In this document: positions 30,575 through 40,743 of the stretch, piece after piece
How positions within the stretch are numbered: position 1 is the stretch's first letter
How the letters are laid out: every line of letters starts with the position of its first letter
Source of the DNA: Liopterus haemorrhoidalis
Taxonomy: Eukaryota > Arthropoda > Insecta > Coleoptera > Dytiscidae
Direction: 5' to 3'
Length of the DNA: 64,000 bases
NCBI GenBank assembly: GCA_963971575.1
Contig: OZ020625.1
Span: 20,574,474 to 20,638,473 of the forward strand
The notes under the pieces: model-generated
What the model saw: the letters and a program-made list of their open reading frames with translations, nothing else
Database searches by the model: none
What the model was told of the DNA's origin: nothing
Made by a program: the position numbers and the translations under genes

Positions 30575-31162
30575 ATGGCGGGCGACTTCCTTTGTCAATG
30601 CGGCAACACTTACGCGACCCAAGAAGGATTGAAACAACACCAACGCCGTTATTGCAACACCACTAAAGACATCACCAAAACCACCACCTGTGTAACCTGC
30701 AACGCCACGTTCAATACAGTGTCAGATGTAAGCCAACACCGCAGGCATGCCCATAGGGCTGAGTACAACAAAGCCTGAGAAGAGGAAGCAGCCAACAGAC
30801 GGGAACCATGGTACACCGCAGAGCCAGGGGCGCTCGCTCGCGCCGAAGCTTCCTTCAGCGGCGCCAAAAGCAAGGTGAACAGTGTTCTTTACCTAATATT
30901 CCCACACCGTAGTCAAGAGGCCATTAAAGGCAAACGTAGGCAGGAAAAATATAAATCCCTCGTACAAAAAATTATTAATGAAAACATGCCGTCGACTTCA
31001 CATTCAACAACCGTTTCGCCCCTCAGGCTACCTACCGCAAATACACTTGTAGACGCAGACAACCAGTTTAGGAATTCCCATTCATTTCATTTTACCGTTC
31101 AACTCTCCGAACAATCTCCAGTTTTAACAAATACCGATTTAACACGGGAAAACCAGACGTAA
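30575..31162 (+). pseudogene. family B zinc-finger/Myb-like N-terminus (B3)
   Basis: It starts M-A-G-D-F-L at an ATG. Finger 1 is C-Q-C-G-N-T-Y ... H-Q-R-R-Y-C and finger 2 is C-V-T-C-N-A-T-F ... Q-H-R-R-H-A-H, both with all ligands present, unlike B1. A TGA at 30776-30778 (TGC, Cys, in B1 and B2) breaks the frame. The Myb-like segment follows in the same frame (S-Q-E-A-I-K-G-K-R-R), then a Ser/Thr/Pro-rich stretch to TAA at 31160-31162. Confidence 0.75.
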
Positions 31163-31312
31163 TCTTCGACCCATAAAGGGCTTAACACACCCTCACCACA
31201 TGACGCCGAAAGTTTCACTTTCACTAATCCCGGTCCTGACGCCAACGCTAATCCGTTACCTGTTCATCTTCAGACACCCTCCATTGATACGGATTGCGAC
31301 GAATTTTCTGAA

Positions 31313-32304
31313 TTGACTAGGCAAATCTTAGATATCATTGATAACCACGATCCTGAGATCCTTAAAATCTTCCAAATGCACTTACATGACAACAACCTAC
31401 CTGGCTTTGTGGACTTCATCTATGATAAGTATTTATCAAATTTGAAGAACACAAACCAAAGACAAAACAGCAGATACCGACGAAAAAGACAAACACACAA
31501 AACATAAACACCACACAAACACAAAACCAATAGACAGTAATTACACAGAATACCAGACAAAAGAAAACTATTAACGACACAACTAAGAACCGGGCCACTA
31601 TATACAAGAAAACACAAGACGAATACAACAAGAACCGCCGCGCGCTAGCTGACAAGATTTACAACGACTTACCAACAAACGGAACACTGACAACACCCGA
31701 TATAACTGACATCGAAACAGAATATAAGAAATTCTTTGAAAACTCAGACTACACAGACACCCATCCTGCAGCCCCTATCAAATACAACACTAGTCACACC
31801 TATCTACCCATCTCCAAGGAGGAACTCTCCGACTCCATTGCGTCAACTAAACCTAGTGCCCCCGGTCCCGACGGCGTCACCGCCGCCGCGATCTGTAAGC
31901 TAGAGCAGTGGAAATTCCATCTATTCTTTAATCTCATTTTAGCTTCAGGCCATCTCCCAGAACCACTTAAACTTTTTCGCACTACCCTCATCCCAAAGAA
32001 TGGAGACATGTCCCAAATTAACAACTGGCGCCCCCTCACCATAACTTCCGCAATCACCAGACTCCTCTCTAAAATCCTATCAAAAAGACTGAACAAACTT
32101 TCCATTCACTCCGCTCAGCGTGGATTCCGCCGTATCGACGGATGTTTCGCTAAATCCATTCAAATCCATCAAATTATTAAAATCAGATGCGCCCAAATCA
32201 ACATCATTTCTTTAGATCTCAAAAAAGCCTTTGACACAGTTCCCCATTCTTTGCGCCCTCCATCAGATAGGTGTTCATTCCAACCTCATAGCACTGATCA
32301 ATAA
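31313..32304 (+). pseudogene. family B linker and RT N-terminus with motif A (B3)
   Basis: The linker (I-L-D-I-I-D-N-H-D-P-E-I-L) runs into a TAA at 31505. The RT N-terminal segment A-P-G-P-D-G-V-T is near 31857, N-N-W-R-P-L-T-I-T-S near 32020, and S-A-Q-R-G-F-R-R-I-D-G-C-F with motif A S-L-D-L-K-K-A-F-D-T-V-P-H at about 32209-32247. The catalytic Asp is intact. A short loss near 32250 shifts the frame. Confidence 0.75.
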
Positions 32305-32375
32305 TTTATGTACCGGCTGCCACACTACTGTTCACTGCGATAGGGCTTCGACTGGCGAGATCGAGGTTCGTCGCG

Positions 32376-33809
32376 GTGTTTAGCAGGGCGACCCTCTGTC
32401 CCCGGTCATTTTTAACATCATCATGGATGAGCTACTTCATTCCACTAATCCTGATCGGGGCATACCGATCGGCGATGCTAAGGTCTCTCTGCTTGCCTAT
32501 GCAGATGACCTTATCATCACCGGTTGTGACCGCCACGACGTCCAGGACACACTCGACCGCATTTCTATCGGAGCGAGGCATGAAGATTAACCCGTCTAAA
32601 TGCCTAGCTCTTTCAATCGGCGTTGTTCCAGCCAAGAAGAAGCTCTTCATTATAACTAAACAGACTTTCAAAATTCAGAACGAACCTATCAAACAATTAG
32701 AACCGAACGACTATATGAAATACCTGGGGCGTAATTTTAACTATGCTGGCATGCATAGAGTTGACAGCAAGGGCATACCAGCCATCCTGCAAAGGGTTAA
32801 ATCGTCTCCTCTCAAACCAGATCAAAAATTCAAAATCATCTCAACTAACATTATTCTGCGTCTTTTTCACGAACTTCAGTATCCGCATATAACTAGACAA
32901 GTTCTTCTTAGTGTTGACCGCGCTATTCGCAGCTGCATAAAATCGTTTCTTCACATCCCTAAATCTACGTCCAATCATTTCTTTTACAAACGCGCACGTG
33001 ACGGTGGTCTCGGCGTCACCGAGCTCACCACGCACGTCCCTCGAATACTATTAAAAAGAATGGCCAATCTCTCCTTTAACACTGATCCCTTATCAATCGC
33101 CGCCGTATCCTGTTCCACTGCTACCCCTATGAAAACCCGACTGAACAAAATCCTGGGCCCGCTGAAGGACAAGGACTCCATCGCCAGCGAACACAGTCAC
33201 GCGCTCAAGATATCATACTCGGACAATGGACTAATCCAAGGAGCCTTCAATAATTACTCCGGCGCCTGGATCAGCTCTCCACCACCATTTTGGTCCGGTA
33301 GGGACTATGTACGTGCGATCCATTTAAGATCTAATATACTCCCCACAGCCGGGAATCCTAGTAACCCGCCCCATCTGAGACGCTGTCGGACCGGATGCGA
33401 CCGAACCGAATCACTGTCGCACGTGTTACAAGGATGTCCTGCCACGCATTGGAGCCGAATCACGCGACATAATCACTTTGCAAGGAATATTAAAAATCTA
33501 GCAACAATACAAGGGTTCTCGACCTACGAAGAACCGCACATACGAACCGAAAACGCCGGCTTACTTAAACCTGACCTGGTGATGATCAAGAGAGCACACG
33601 CCATCATTTGCAACGTCGCTGTCCATTGGGAAAGCCCGAACACCGAAGCCTGGCATACACGCGCAAAAAGCAAAAATACTCAACCCCCAGCTTTCTCGAT
33701 GCCGTCCTCCATAAATTCCCCGCCGTCACCACTACCGAGACATTGCCCTTCATTATTTGAAGCCGACGCATATGGTGTCCAGAGAATAAAAGCCTCTGCG
33801 ACGCGCTAG
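32376..33809 (+). pseudogene. family B RT palm, thumb, CCHC finger and RLE (B3)
   Basis: In the neighbouring frame V-K-Q-G-D-P-L-S-P-V-I and the catalytic Y-A-D-D-L-I-I-T-G occur at about 32384-32530. From about 32565 the 477-residue open stretch itself is in register: Y-L-G-R-N-F-N-Y-A-G, L-K-P-D-Q-K, R-D-G-G-L-G-V, CCHC finger C-R-T-G-C-D-R-T-E-S-L-S-H-V-L-Q-G-C, H-W-S-R-I-T-R-H-N, and RLE L-L-K-P-D-L-V-M ... I-I-C-N-V-A-V-H-W-E. The K-P-D is intact but the usual C-D-V Asp is Asn. A frameshift near 33665 leads to the true tail (G-G-W-S-I-H-A-D), ending at TGA 33979-33981. Confidence 0.8.
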
Positions 33810-34205
33810 CAATCCAGAGCCGGTAAACATCACCGCCGATATCCTCAAAGGCGGGTGGAGTATTCACGCCGACTGCTACCGCCACACCTGGAGACGCCAA
33901 CACCCTCTCCCGACCAACCGCCAGCCCCCCCGTGCCCCATACAGTGTACGCAACCAAACTAGAAGTGCAATTAAACAGTGAACGCGATTGTGCCGAGATA
34001 TACAACTGTTCATAATTTAGTGTATGACGATCACACCACCATATCACGTGCTTGAATTGTTTTCATAATGTGTATAATATTGTTATCTTAATTGCTAAGT
34101 ATGTACCTGTACTCAATATATTTCTTACATGTATGTACCCCGTAACATATGTACTGTAACAGTTGCACCATCAGAATTATTTTGATAGTAAAGATATTAT
34201 TAATA

Positions 34206-35103
34206 ACAATATGTAGAGTGTTTATGCAATTCATAATTTTGCTATGTTAACAGTTTTATCATGAAGGTTAGACAGAAATAAATAATAACATTAGCAAATT
34301 ATGTGTGGTATAAATAGGAATCAAAATTTTATGTGATTGACTTGGTTCCTGGCTGAGGTCTGGTGTATATGTAATCCATCAGATCCAGTCAAGAGCTGAG
34401 TCCGGTCGACCACGTAAGTTTATTTTTGTAACTTTAATATTTTATTTTTTTTTAATTTCATTCTGTTTTAAAATGTTTTGTTTTTCATTTATTTAATATT
34501 TTTTATACAACTTTAAATTTTATTGATTTTCATTTATAGTTTTTTTTTTTTTTGCATAATAAATTTACTGTTATAAATTTTCCCACTTGTTTGACTTAAC
34601 CATCAACAGAGAAGCGGGTAAATTCAGCCCTTTTTATTTTCCTAGTTTTATATAAACTAGGTTGTGGCAGCCTCCCCCCCCCTTGTTTTTACATTTTGGC
34701 AAATTCATCAATTCTTCTCCCCCCCTTGCTGTTCCATTTTTGGTGGCCAGCGGTGGGATTTTAAATAAAAGATCTTTTAGCTGCTTTTGCCTTCTACAAT
34801 CTGGTGGCAGCGGTGGGATGATTTTCAAATAGAATTCTTTAGTAACTTTTGATTGTTACAGTACTATGTACCACTTGTTATGTTCAATTTTTAAATATGT
34901 CTACAATATGCTTCATAGGGTAGTTACAAATATTTTATAAAAAAATAAATAAAATAAAATAAAAATATAACAATAACTTGTCACATTAAAATGTTCATGT
35001 ATGTATACTTCCAATTACTATGCAACAGCGAGCTATGGTACCATGCAGAGACATATAGGTTCTCAACCTTTTTCTAATTCCCTCTTCTTATTACTATGAT
35101 AAC
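34206..35103. other. AT-rich non-coding stretch with a duplicated GGTGGCAGCGGTGGGAT motif
   Basis: About 900 bp without a gene. TGGTGGCCAGCGGTGGGAT (34741-34759) and TGGTGGCAGCGGTGGGAT (34802-34819) recur about 60 bp apart. An inverted repeat CCTAGTTT/AAACTAGG lies at 34641-34661, next to C homopolymers. The GGTGGCAGCGGTGGGAT motif reminds me of sequence just inside some insect LTR retrotransposon 5' ends, but I cannot delimit an LTR, so this is only a suggestion. Confidence 0.35.
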
Positions 35104-36703
35104 TTGTGTATTAAATTAAATGAGGATAATTGGAATACGGTATGCCATAACCCTGATCCTATAAATGCTACAAATGCATTCGTGGAAAAACTACATAAAC
35201 ATATTTTAGAAAATACAAATACCTTTAAAATGACTTACAAAATGATCAAATTAAAGCCTTGGATAACACTAGCAATCATTAAGTCCATCAGCAATAGAGA
35301 TAAATTAAAGCAGAAACTGTTGAAAAACACCCAAAATTAGTTATTAAAAGTACAATTTAAAACCTAAAGAAATAAACTAAATAAAATCATTAAATCTTCC
35401 AAAAACAATTTTTATAAAAGTAAAGTTAAAGAAAATCTTAATCAAAGGCCTTTACAACATTATTTCAAAAGCAACAAATGAAAATTAAAAAAAACATCCT
35501 TAATTACAAAGATTATATCAGACAATACCGAAATAACGAATACTACAGAAATGGCAGAAACTTTCAATAATCACTTTATTAATATAGGTGAAAAATTAGC
35601 TAATAACATTAAACGAAAACCAAATTATCATCCAGGTACACCAAATGACAAAACAATGTACTTATTTCCGCTTACAGAGAATGAATTAATTGATTATATT
35701 AGTTAACTCAAAATAAATATTGCACCTGGACCTGATAGAATAAAAGCCGCAACAATCAAAAGAATTCACACATCCATAACCAAACCGCTTGTACACATAA
35801 TTAATGTAATATTTACAACAGGTAATGTCCCAAAGTACTTTAAACGGTCACTTGTAACTCCAGTTGATAAAAGTGAATATAAGACAGATGTAAATAACTA
35901 CAGACCGATCAGCCAAATTAATATGTTAGCAAAAAATTTAGAATATGCAATAAAAACGCGTTTATTTATCTTTCTTAATAAATATAACATCTTATCCAAG
36001 AATCAGTATGGTTTTATACCTGGATCAAACACTGAAGAAGCTATCACCAGGTTAACTGAACTTATTAATCAAAACTTGAATGACAACAAAAATTGTCTCG
36101 CGATCTTCTTAGACCTAGCGAAGGCGTTTGGCACGGTGCCCCACAAAGTGCTAATTCAAAAACTTGAAAATATAGGAATAAGAGCTAAAGCGTTAGAAGT
36201 CTTTAAAAATTATTTACAAAATAGATATCAAGGCGTTAAAATAAATAATCATGTTAGTAATTTCTTCTTAATAAAAACCGGAATACCTCAAGGAACCTGC
36301 TGGCACCCCTCCTTTTCTTGATATACGTAAATGATCTTTGTAACATGGATGTGAGCGGTACAATATTCTCATATGCTGATGACACCGCAATTTTGTTCGA
36401 AGATCAGAATTGGTCTAATACCTATAATAAAGCAACACTAAATTTGTCACTTTTTCCACAACAGCTTCTGGACAACCTCTCAATAAAAAACTAGATGTCG
36501 AAAATTCCACTATAGGTGTCACGAAAGTTAACTCCGTTAAATATCTAGGACTTCAAATATATCAACATCTTAAATGGGATCAGCATAGTACCTTTTTGAT
36601 AAAAAAAATTAGAAAACTTATATATAAATTCTATATGATTAGAGATATATTAAGTCTGCGAATCCTAATACAAATATACAAAGCACTTGTCGAATCATTT
36701 TTA
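35104..36703 (+). mobile_element. degenerate CR1/Jockey-like LINE G (5' portion)
   Basis: Decayed LINE ORF2 sequence: connector K-P-W-I-T-L-A-I-I-K-S-I near 35255, N-N-H-F-I-N-I-G-E-K-L-A near 35569, and the RT domain from about 35700. It stops at 36703, where a composite insertion begins, and apparently resumes at about 38834 (L-N-Y-G-I-V-S-W-G). No 5' end or 3' tail was found. AT-rich codon usage and many stops suggest an old copy. Confidence 0.65.
35700..36703 (+). pseudogene. LINE G reverse transcriptase
   Basis: RT pieces: A-P-G-P-D near 35725, N-Y-R-P-I near 35897, Q-Y-G-F-I-P-G-S-N-T-E-E-A near 36003, motif A F-L-D-L-A-K-A-F-G-T-V-P-H (first Asp present, the following conserved Asp replaced by Gly) near 36106, G-I-P-Q-G-T near 36280, and after a frameshift F-L-I-Y-V-N-D-L and S-Y-A-D-D-T-A near 36370. 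This is the usual architecture of CR1/Jockey RTs. It is non-functional. Confidence 0.75.
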
Positions 36704-36747
36704 GGGTTTTGTAGGTATGACCAAAAAACCCTTATACCGTCATTTTG

Positions 36748-36795
36748 TCGTCTGTCTGTCTGTCTGTCTGTCTCTCTGTCTGTCTGTCTGTCTGT
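36748..36795 (+). repeat. (TCTG)n microsatellite
   Basis: About eleven TCTG units with one imperfect unit. It lies just inside a sequence reading TACCGTCATTTTGTCGTCTGTC, which I recognise only as resembling a dispersed arthropod repeat. Open reading frames over it are low-complexity Cys-Leu-Ser-Val repeats and are not genes. Confidence 0.85.
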
Positions 36796-37261
36796 TCGGT
36801 AAAAATTGTAGCCAAACGGCTAAAGCTAGAGAGTTGAAATTTGGCATGTTTATACAGCTCTTTGACCCGCACATAGGAAAAATACTAAAACATCTAAAAA
36901 ACATATCCCCCTAAAAATATAAACAAATATGTGCTCATCGAAAAAAAAATATTTTTTTAAAATTCTGAGTAGGGCATCAAAGCCCTTGGTACGTGGATTA
37001 ACGATCAAATTTTTATTTTTGCAAAATAAATTATTTTGAAGCGATTTTTGCCAAAATTGTGCAAAAAAATTTGTGTCCCACACCCTGTAGCCCAGATGGT
37101 TTAAACTAAAAATCTGAAAAAATTCTAAGTAATGTACATTGGTGTGAACCGGAATAGTACAACAAGAATTTTTGATCAGACTATGTTTTTGGAAAAAAAA
37201 GCAATTTTTGTGTTTTTTTGCTAATAATGTTGAAAACTTATAGTTATATAACACACTAAAC

Positions 37262-38017
37262 CAGTGGTTCTTAACCTTTTTGGCTGGCGACCCAAAGTAC
37301 GAATATATTTGAAGTACGCGACCCTAATTTTTTATTTTATTTTTTCCAGTGACAGGTCCTAAAATGATATATTATGTAATTTTATAGGATGTAGTTGTAA
37401 AATTAGAAATAACTTTATTTAAATGTTCTGTATTAAAATCAGACAATTCAGCATTAAAACAGTTAAAAAATTTACAGCAAAATAATTAGTGACTACCCTG
37501 GTGTTATATTTTTGAGCAAAGATCATGTATACGTGGAGTTATGTTTATAGAAAGTGCACACCGTATGTCATGCTGAGGATCCAACCTATTCCTGTACTTA
37601 TTCTTCATAACAGCAAGGCATGAAAATCCTGCTTCACATAAATAAGTAGTTGGGAAAGGTAGCAGGGCTTTTTCAGCTTCATTGCTCAGAACAGGCTTCC
37701 CAGATAATTGTGCCCAAAATTTTGTGAAACTCGTTCTGGCAAATCTCTCTTTTAAAACTGCATCACCTTGCATTTCGAGCAATTCTTCTTGTAATCCAGC
37801 TGAATCGCTAGTCAGCTAGTCCTTGTTCTGTGAGTAGTAATAATTGTGACTATACTAGTTTAGTGACATCGATCGAGCTATCAATACAAAATAAAAATAT
37901 TCGCAATTAAAAACGTGTTTTACCACTTCTTTAAAGTCGTTTGGGGGATTTCCGCGATCCAACCCAATACCTCTCGCGACCCGAATTTGGGTCGCGACCC
38001 GAGGTTAAGAATTGCTG
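37262..38017 (-). mobile_element. non-autonomous hAT transposon with perfect 8-bp TSD
   Basis: A 756-bp element with terminal inverted repeats CAGTGGTTCTTAACCT (37262-37277) and AGGTTAAGAATTGCTG (38002-38017, 14 of 16 matching as reverse complement). It is flanked by the perfect 8-bp duplication CACTAAAC (37254-37261 and 38018-38025). TIR sequence and 8-bp duplication are diagnostic of hAT elements. It retains only the C-terminal end of a transposase on the minus strand, so it depended on another element to move. The intact duplication suggests a fairly recent insertion. Confidence 0.92.
37504..37782 (-). pseudogene. hAT transposase C-terminal dimerisation domain fragment
   Basis: The minus strand encodes 92 residues with F-P-T-T-Y-L-C-E-A-G-F-S-C-L and K-N-K-Y-R-N-R-L-D, then D-I-R-C-A-L-S ... 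P-R-I-H-D-L-C. This is the hATC dimerisation motif seen in ZBED5/FAM200-like transposases. A complete hAT transposase is about 600 residues, so the DNA-binding and catalytic parts are deleted. No start codon of its own is convincing. Confidence 0.85.
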
Positions 38018-38032
38018 CACTAAACTGTAACA

Positions 38033-38110
38033 TGTATCTTGGTGCAATGGTTACGGTACTAGCGTTCTGCCCAAGAAAATGAGTTCGAATCCCACGAGAA
38101 GAGACAATAT
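38033..38110 (+). other. tRNA-like segment with pol III boxes (SINE head or tRNA pseudogene)
   Basis: TGGTGCAATGG (38040-38050) fits the A box and AGTTCGAATCC (38082-38092) fits the B box with one mismatch, spaced 42 bp apart as in tRNA genes. I cannot fold a good T stem or acceptor stem, so a functional tRNA is unlikely. A T-rich stretch follows. It starts 7 bp after the hAT target duplication. Confidence 0.5.
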
Positions 38111-38338
38111 CATTTTTTATTTTTTTTTTTGCATTTTTATTTTGTTTAAATTATTTTTTCAAAATTCTAGTTATATTTTGGCAAATGTTGCATTTAATTT
38201 TTAAAAGCGTAAATTTAATAACCAGTGGAAATTGTTGAAATTATAATTTAATTCTGTTTGAATGTACACGAAATCAAAGGGAGGAGCTATGACTAGAAAC
38301 AACCAATGAAGCCATAGGCGCAATTTTCGAAATCTTAA

Positions 38339-38748
38339 TGAACCTTGCTATTTAAAAAAAAAAAATACTGCACATATTAAGAAACCTATGGTATTAGGCA
38401 CTCGAATTAAAATTATCATTTCTAACATTTTTGATTTTAACAAAAATATTTTAACATAAAATTTGTTTTTAAAGATCTTAGATTAAGAGATGATAAATTA
38501 TTTTTAAAATATTGTACATTTTACAGTGAATACTACAAAGCAAAATATGTCCTACACACTCAGCATTCCGCCTTCACTTAATATTTTTAGATTATATATC
38601 TATCTAAGAGGATTTTTTTCAAAATTTTATTGAACCTTGCTATATAAAAAAAAATACTGCACATATTTAGAAACTTACATAATGGTATTAGGCATTCGAA
38701 TTAAAATTAACAAAAACAAAAAATATATTTTAACGTAAAATTTGTTTT
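38339..38748 (+). repeat. 120-bp imperfect direct repeats
   Basis: TGAACCTTGCTAT...ATACTGCACATATT...GGTATTAGGCA...CGAATTAAAATTA...TAAAATTTGTTTT occurs at 38339-38468 and again at 38630-38748, with unrelated AT-rich sequence between. Origin unknown. Confidence 0.75.
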
Positions 38749-38833
38749 GGCATTCCAAATAATCATTATTTACTTACTAAATTCCTGCGAAACCCTGAAA
38801 TGTGTGAAAATTCACACTTTACATAAATTTTTA

Positions 38834-38900
38834 TTAAATTATGGAATAGTCTCCTGGGGTAGCTTATATCATACTCATCTTCAGTTATTACGTTAATAAC
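38834..38900 (+). pseudogene. LINE G continuation (RT C-terminal piece)
   Basis: The sequence L-N-Y-G-I-V-S-W-G-S followed by T-H-L-Q-L-L is the conserved RT C-terminal motif of CR1/Jockey LINEs. It joins in frame to V-E-S-F-L at 36703 if one copy of ATTTTTA is removed. It fades out by about 38890. Confidence 0.6.
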
Positions 38901-38921
38901 GTTACATATGTATATGTAACG
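38900..38921 (+). repeat. 10-bp inverted repeat in AT-rich spacer
   Basis: CGTTACATAT (38900-38909) and ATATGTAACG (38912-38921) separated by 2 bp form a near-perfect palindrome. No associated gene. Confidence 0.8.
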
Positions 38922-38977
38922 TTTCCATAGTCATGATAAATAATATCTCTGTTAGAAAATATTAGGTCAAGTTATTT

Positions 38978-39157
38978 CTACTCTGCTGCTAGAATGTAAT
39001 TTATGTAAGTACTTTATGATAGCGGTCGGTCCTGTGGTGGCCACAGCTGATTTTTTCTACAGTGCCGCTAGAATCAAGAGATACTCGACTGAAATATTCA
39101 TAAACAAGTAGTTTGTGATGGCGGTCGGTCCTGTGATGGCCACAGCTGATTTTTTTA
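38978..39157 (+). repeat. two tandem units with GCGGTCGGTCCTGTG
   Basis: CTAC...GCTAGAAT...GCGGTCGGTCCTGTGGTGGCCACAGCTG occurs at 38978-39056 and again at 39057-39157. The core GCGGTCGGTCCTGTG-TGGCCACAGCTGATTTTTT is almost identical in both units. No gene is visible from 39158 to 39413. Confidence 0.75.
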
Positions 39158-39625
39158 GATTATATTCACTTTACACACAAAATTTCCTTACGGGACTCTT
39201 CAAATTGTAAATGATCATTTCACTGTATTTACTAACACGAAAAAGTGTTATCCGATTCAATGACTAAAAAAATTAACAACAGAAATTGGACATAATTAAA
39301 ATGATGGATATAATTAATTTTGGTACAAAAAAATAAAAAGAATAAATAAATCAAACTTTTAAAATATATGTATTGTGTAAAATGTACATGTATATGCAAT
39401 TATTTTCATTATATGTGTGGCGTCCGCTCCTGGCCTAGGTAGGGTAGGAGTCCAGGACGACACACAAGGGTTGACCTTGAAATGTCAAAAATATAATGGT
39501 TATGAGAATTTAATTTTATAAAAGAAGGTCAGGTTCTTGGTTCAGTTGCGTTGCCAGGAATGATAATAAAAAGAGAAAAAAAAATATCAAAAAAAATTAT
39601 TTGTACAAAAAAATTTAAATAATTA

Positions 39626-39650
39626 TAATTGTTGCGGACTGCAACAATTA
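39626..39650. repeat. 10-bp perfect inverted repeat
   Basis: TAATTGTTGC (39626-39635) and GCAACAATTA (39641-39650) with a 5-bp spacer, in the presumed BEL/Pao LTR region. Confidence 0.85.
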
Positions 39651-40071
39651 ATAGCGGTAAGCGCGGTGGTGAATGCAGTAAATTACACTCTAAATTAATC
39701 CCAAAATAAATTATATAGCAATAAAAAAAAATCATACAAAATTGACCTCTAAATTATATTAAATAATTACTAAAATTATGAATTTAAATAATTTCTCAAC
39801 AGGAAAAATGTTGAGAAACGGCTAACGATTGTTAAATAAGTCTTTAACAAAAGAATTATGACTTTAAATTAATTTAATAAAAAATTCCGACAAACGGTTA
39901 CGAACGTTTCGTAGCTGCTTGTTCCGACGATGCCCGACAGAAAATAATCGGAACACAAAATTAATTAAATTGAAAATTTTTATGATAAAATTTATATGAA
40001 TAAACTTACTCTGTTAGGCCTTACTATTACACGGAATTAATTTAACTGATCTGAATAACAATCTGACTATG

Positions 40072-40122
40072 AAGGGAAATCTCCAGAAAAAAAAATAGTT
40101 TAGCAAAAAAGTAAATTTGTTA

Positions 40123-40183
<61 letters not shown>

Positions 40184-40420
40184 TTAATTCTCAATAAACA
40201 TGAATCAGGGTATCCTGAAGAATTCTCACACACACTCAATTTAAACTTCTAGAACAATATAACCAATAAAATCACATGTGCTCTAGGGAAATCTGGAGGG
40301 AAAACTCCAGAAAAATAACTTTAACAAATATATAAATTAATAATTAATATACCCTTTATATATTAATTAACAATTAACACAAATCAGGGAATCCTGATTA
40401 AATTGAACTGATTTCAAAAC
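40072..40420. repeat. imperfect 200-bp tandem duplication with (AT)n tract
   Basis: GGGAAATCTCCAGAAAAA...TTAATTAATAT...ATATTAATT...AATCAGGGTATCCTGA (from 40075) is repeated imperfectly as GGGAAATCTGGAGGGAAAACTCCAG...AATCAGGGAATCCTGA (from 40278). A dinucleotide (AT)n run spans 40127-40176. This lies in the presumed BEL/Pao LTR or 3' UTR. Confidence 0.6.
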
Positions 40421-40743
40421 TATTACACGAATATAAAATCAAAACCACGTCTGCTCACCTTGCTCGGAAAAATATTAATGAAATTAAGATATCATTGCAT
40501 ATTTGGTCGCTTGCGCTGATCGGAATGAAATTAGTAACTGACATATCAGCGGCTCTAAACAAGTTATATTTTAAGTAAAGCAAATGATTATTTTTAAATA
40601 TATTAAATTAGGTTTAAATTAATACAACAATAATTTATTACAGTATTATATAATATTATATAAAATATTATTGTATCAGGTAAATAATACGGCCAAAATG
40701 AATGTTTGAAAACTGACGATGGAAACAACAAACAAATAAATGG

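Larger units (their letters stand above)
30101..34205 (+). mobile_element. R2-clade retrotransposon, family B, near full-length copy B3
   Basis: The most complete family B copy. It has a 5' UTR matching B1, an ATG at 30575, zinc fingers, Myb-like region, linker, RT, thumb, CCHC finger, RLE and a short AT-rich 3' UTR. Total length is about 4.1 kb. It lacks the B1/B2 hairpin and keeps the endonuclease that those copies lost. Stops and frameshifts (30776, 31160, 31505, 32250, 32380, 32560 and 33660 areas) inactivate it. The 3' end near 34205 is approximate because no second 3' end is available for comparison. Confidence 0.8.
36703..38796. mobile_element. composite insertion within LINE G with TIR-like ends
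   Basis: The ends AGGGTTTTGTAGGTAT (36703-36718) and ATTCCTGCGAAACCCT (38781-38796) are inverted repeats matching at 13 of 16 positions, suggesting a DNA transposon or MITE. The insertion contains a (TCTG)n microsatellite, a nested hAT (37262-38017), a tRNA-like segment and internal direct repeats. ATTTTTA occurs at 36697-36703 and 38827-38833, and joining the flanks there restores the LINE G frame. That boundary lies about 30 bp beyond the TIR-like end, so the exact limits are uncertain. Confidence 0.4.

Noticed and set aside
34634..34828. Minus-strand 64-residue stretch rich in Pro/Gly/Lys
   Set aside because: It is produced by C homopolymers and duplicated GGTGGCAGCGG motifs; no domain or start context.
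34206..35100. Complete LTR retrotransposon
   Set aside because: No gag/pol domains and no LTR pair could be identified around the motif.
36717..36914. Protein-coding stretch rich in Cys-Leu-Ser-Val
   Set aside because: It is the translation of a (TCTG)n microsatellite.
38040..38110. Functional tRNA gene
   Set aside because: Pol III boxes are present, but the T stem and acceptor stem do not pair adequately.
38339..39157. CRISPR-like or satellite array
   Set aside because: Only two imperfect copies of each repeat, with unrelated spacing; the window is clearly eukaryotic.
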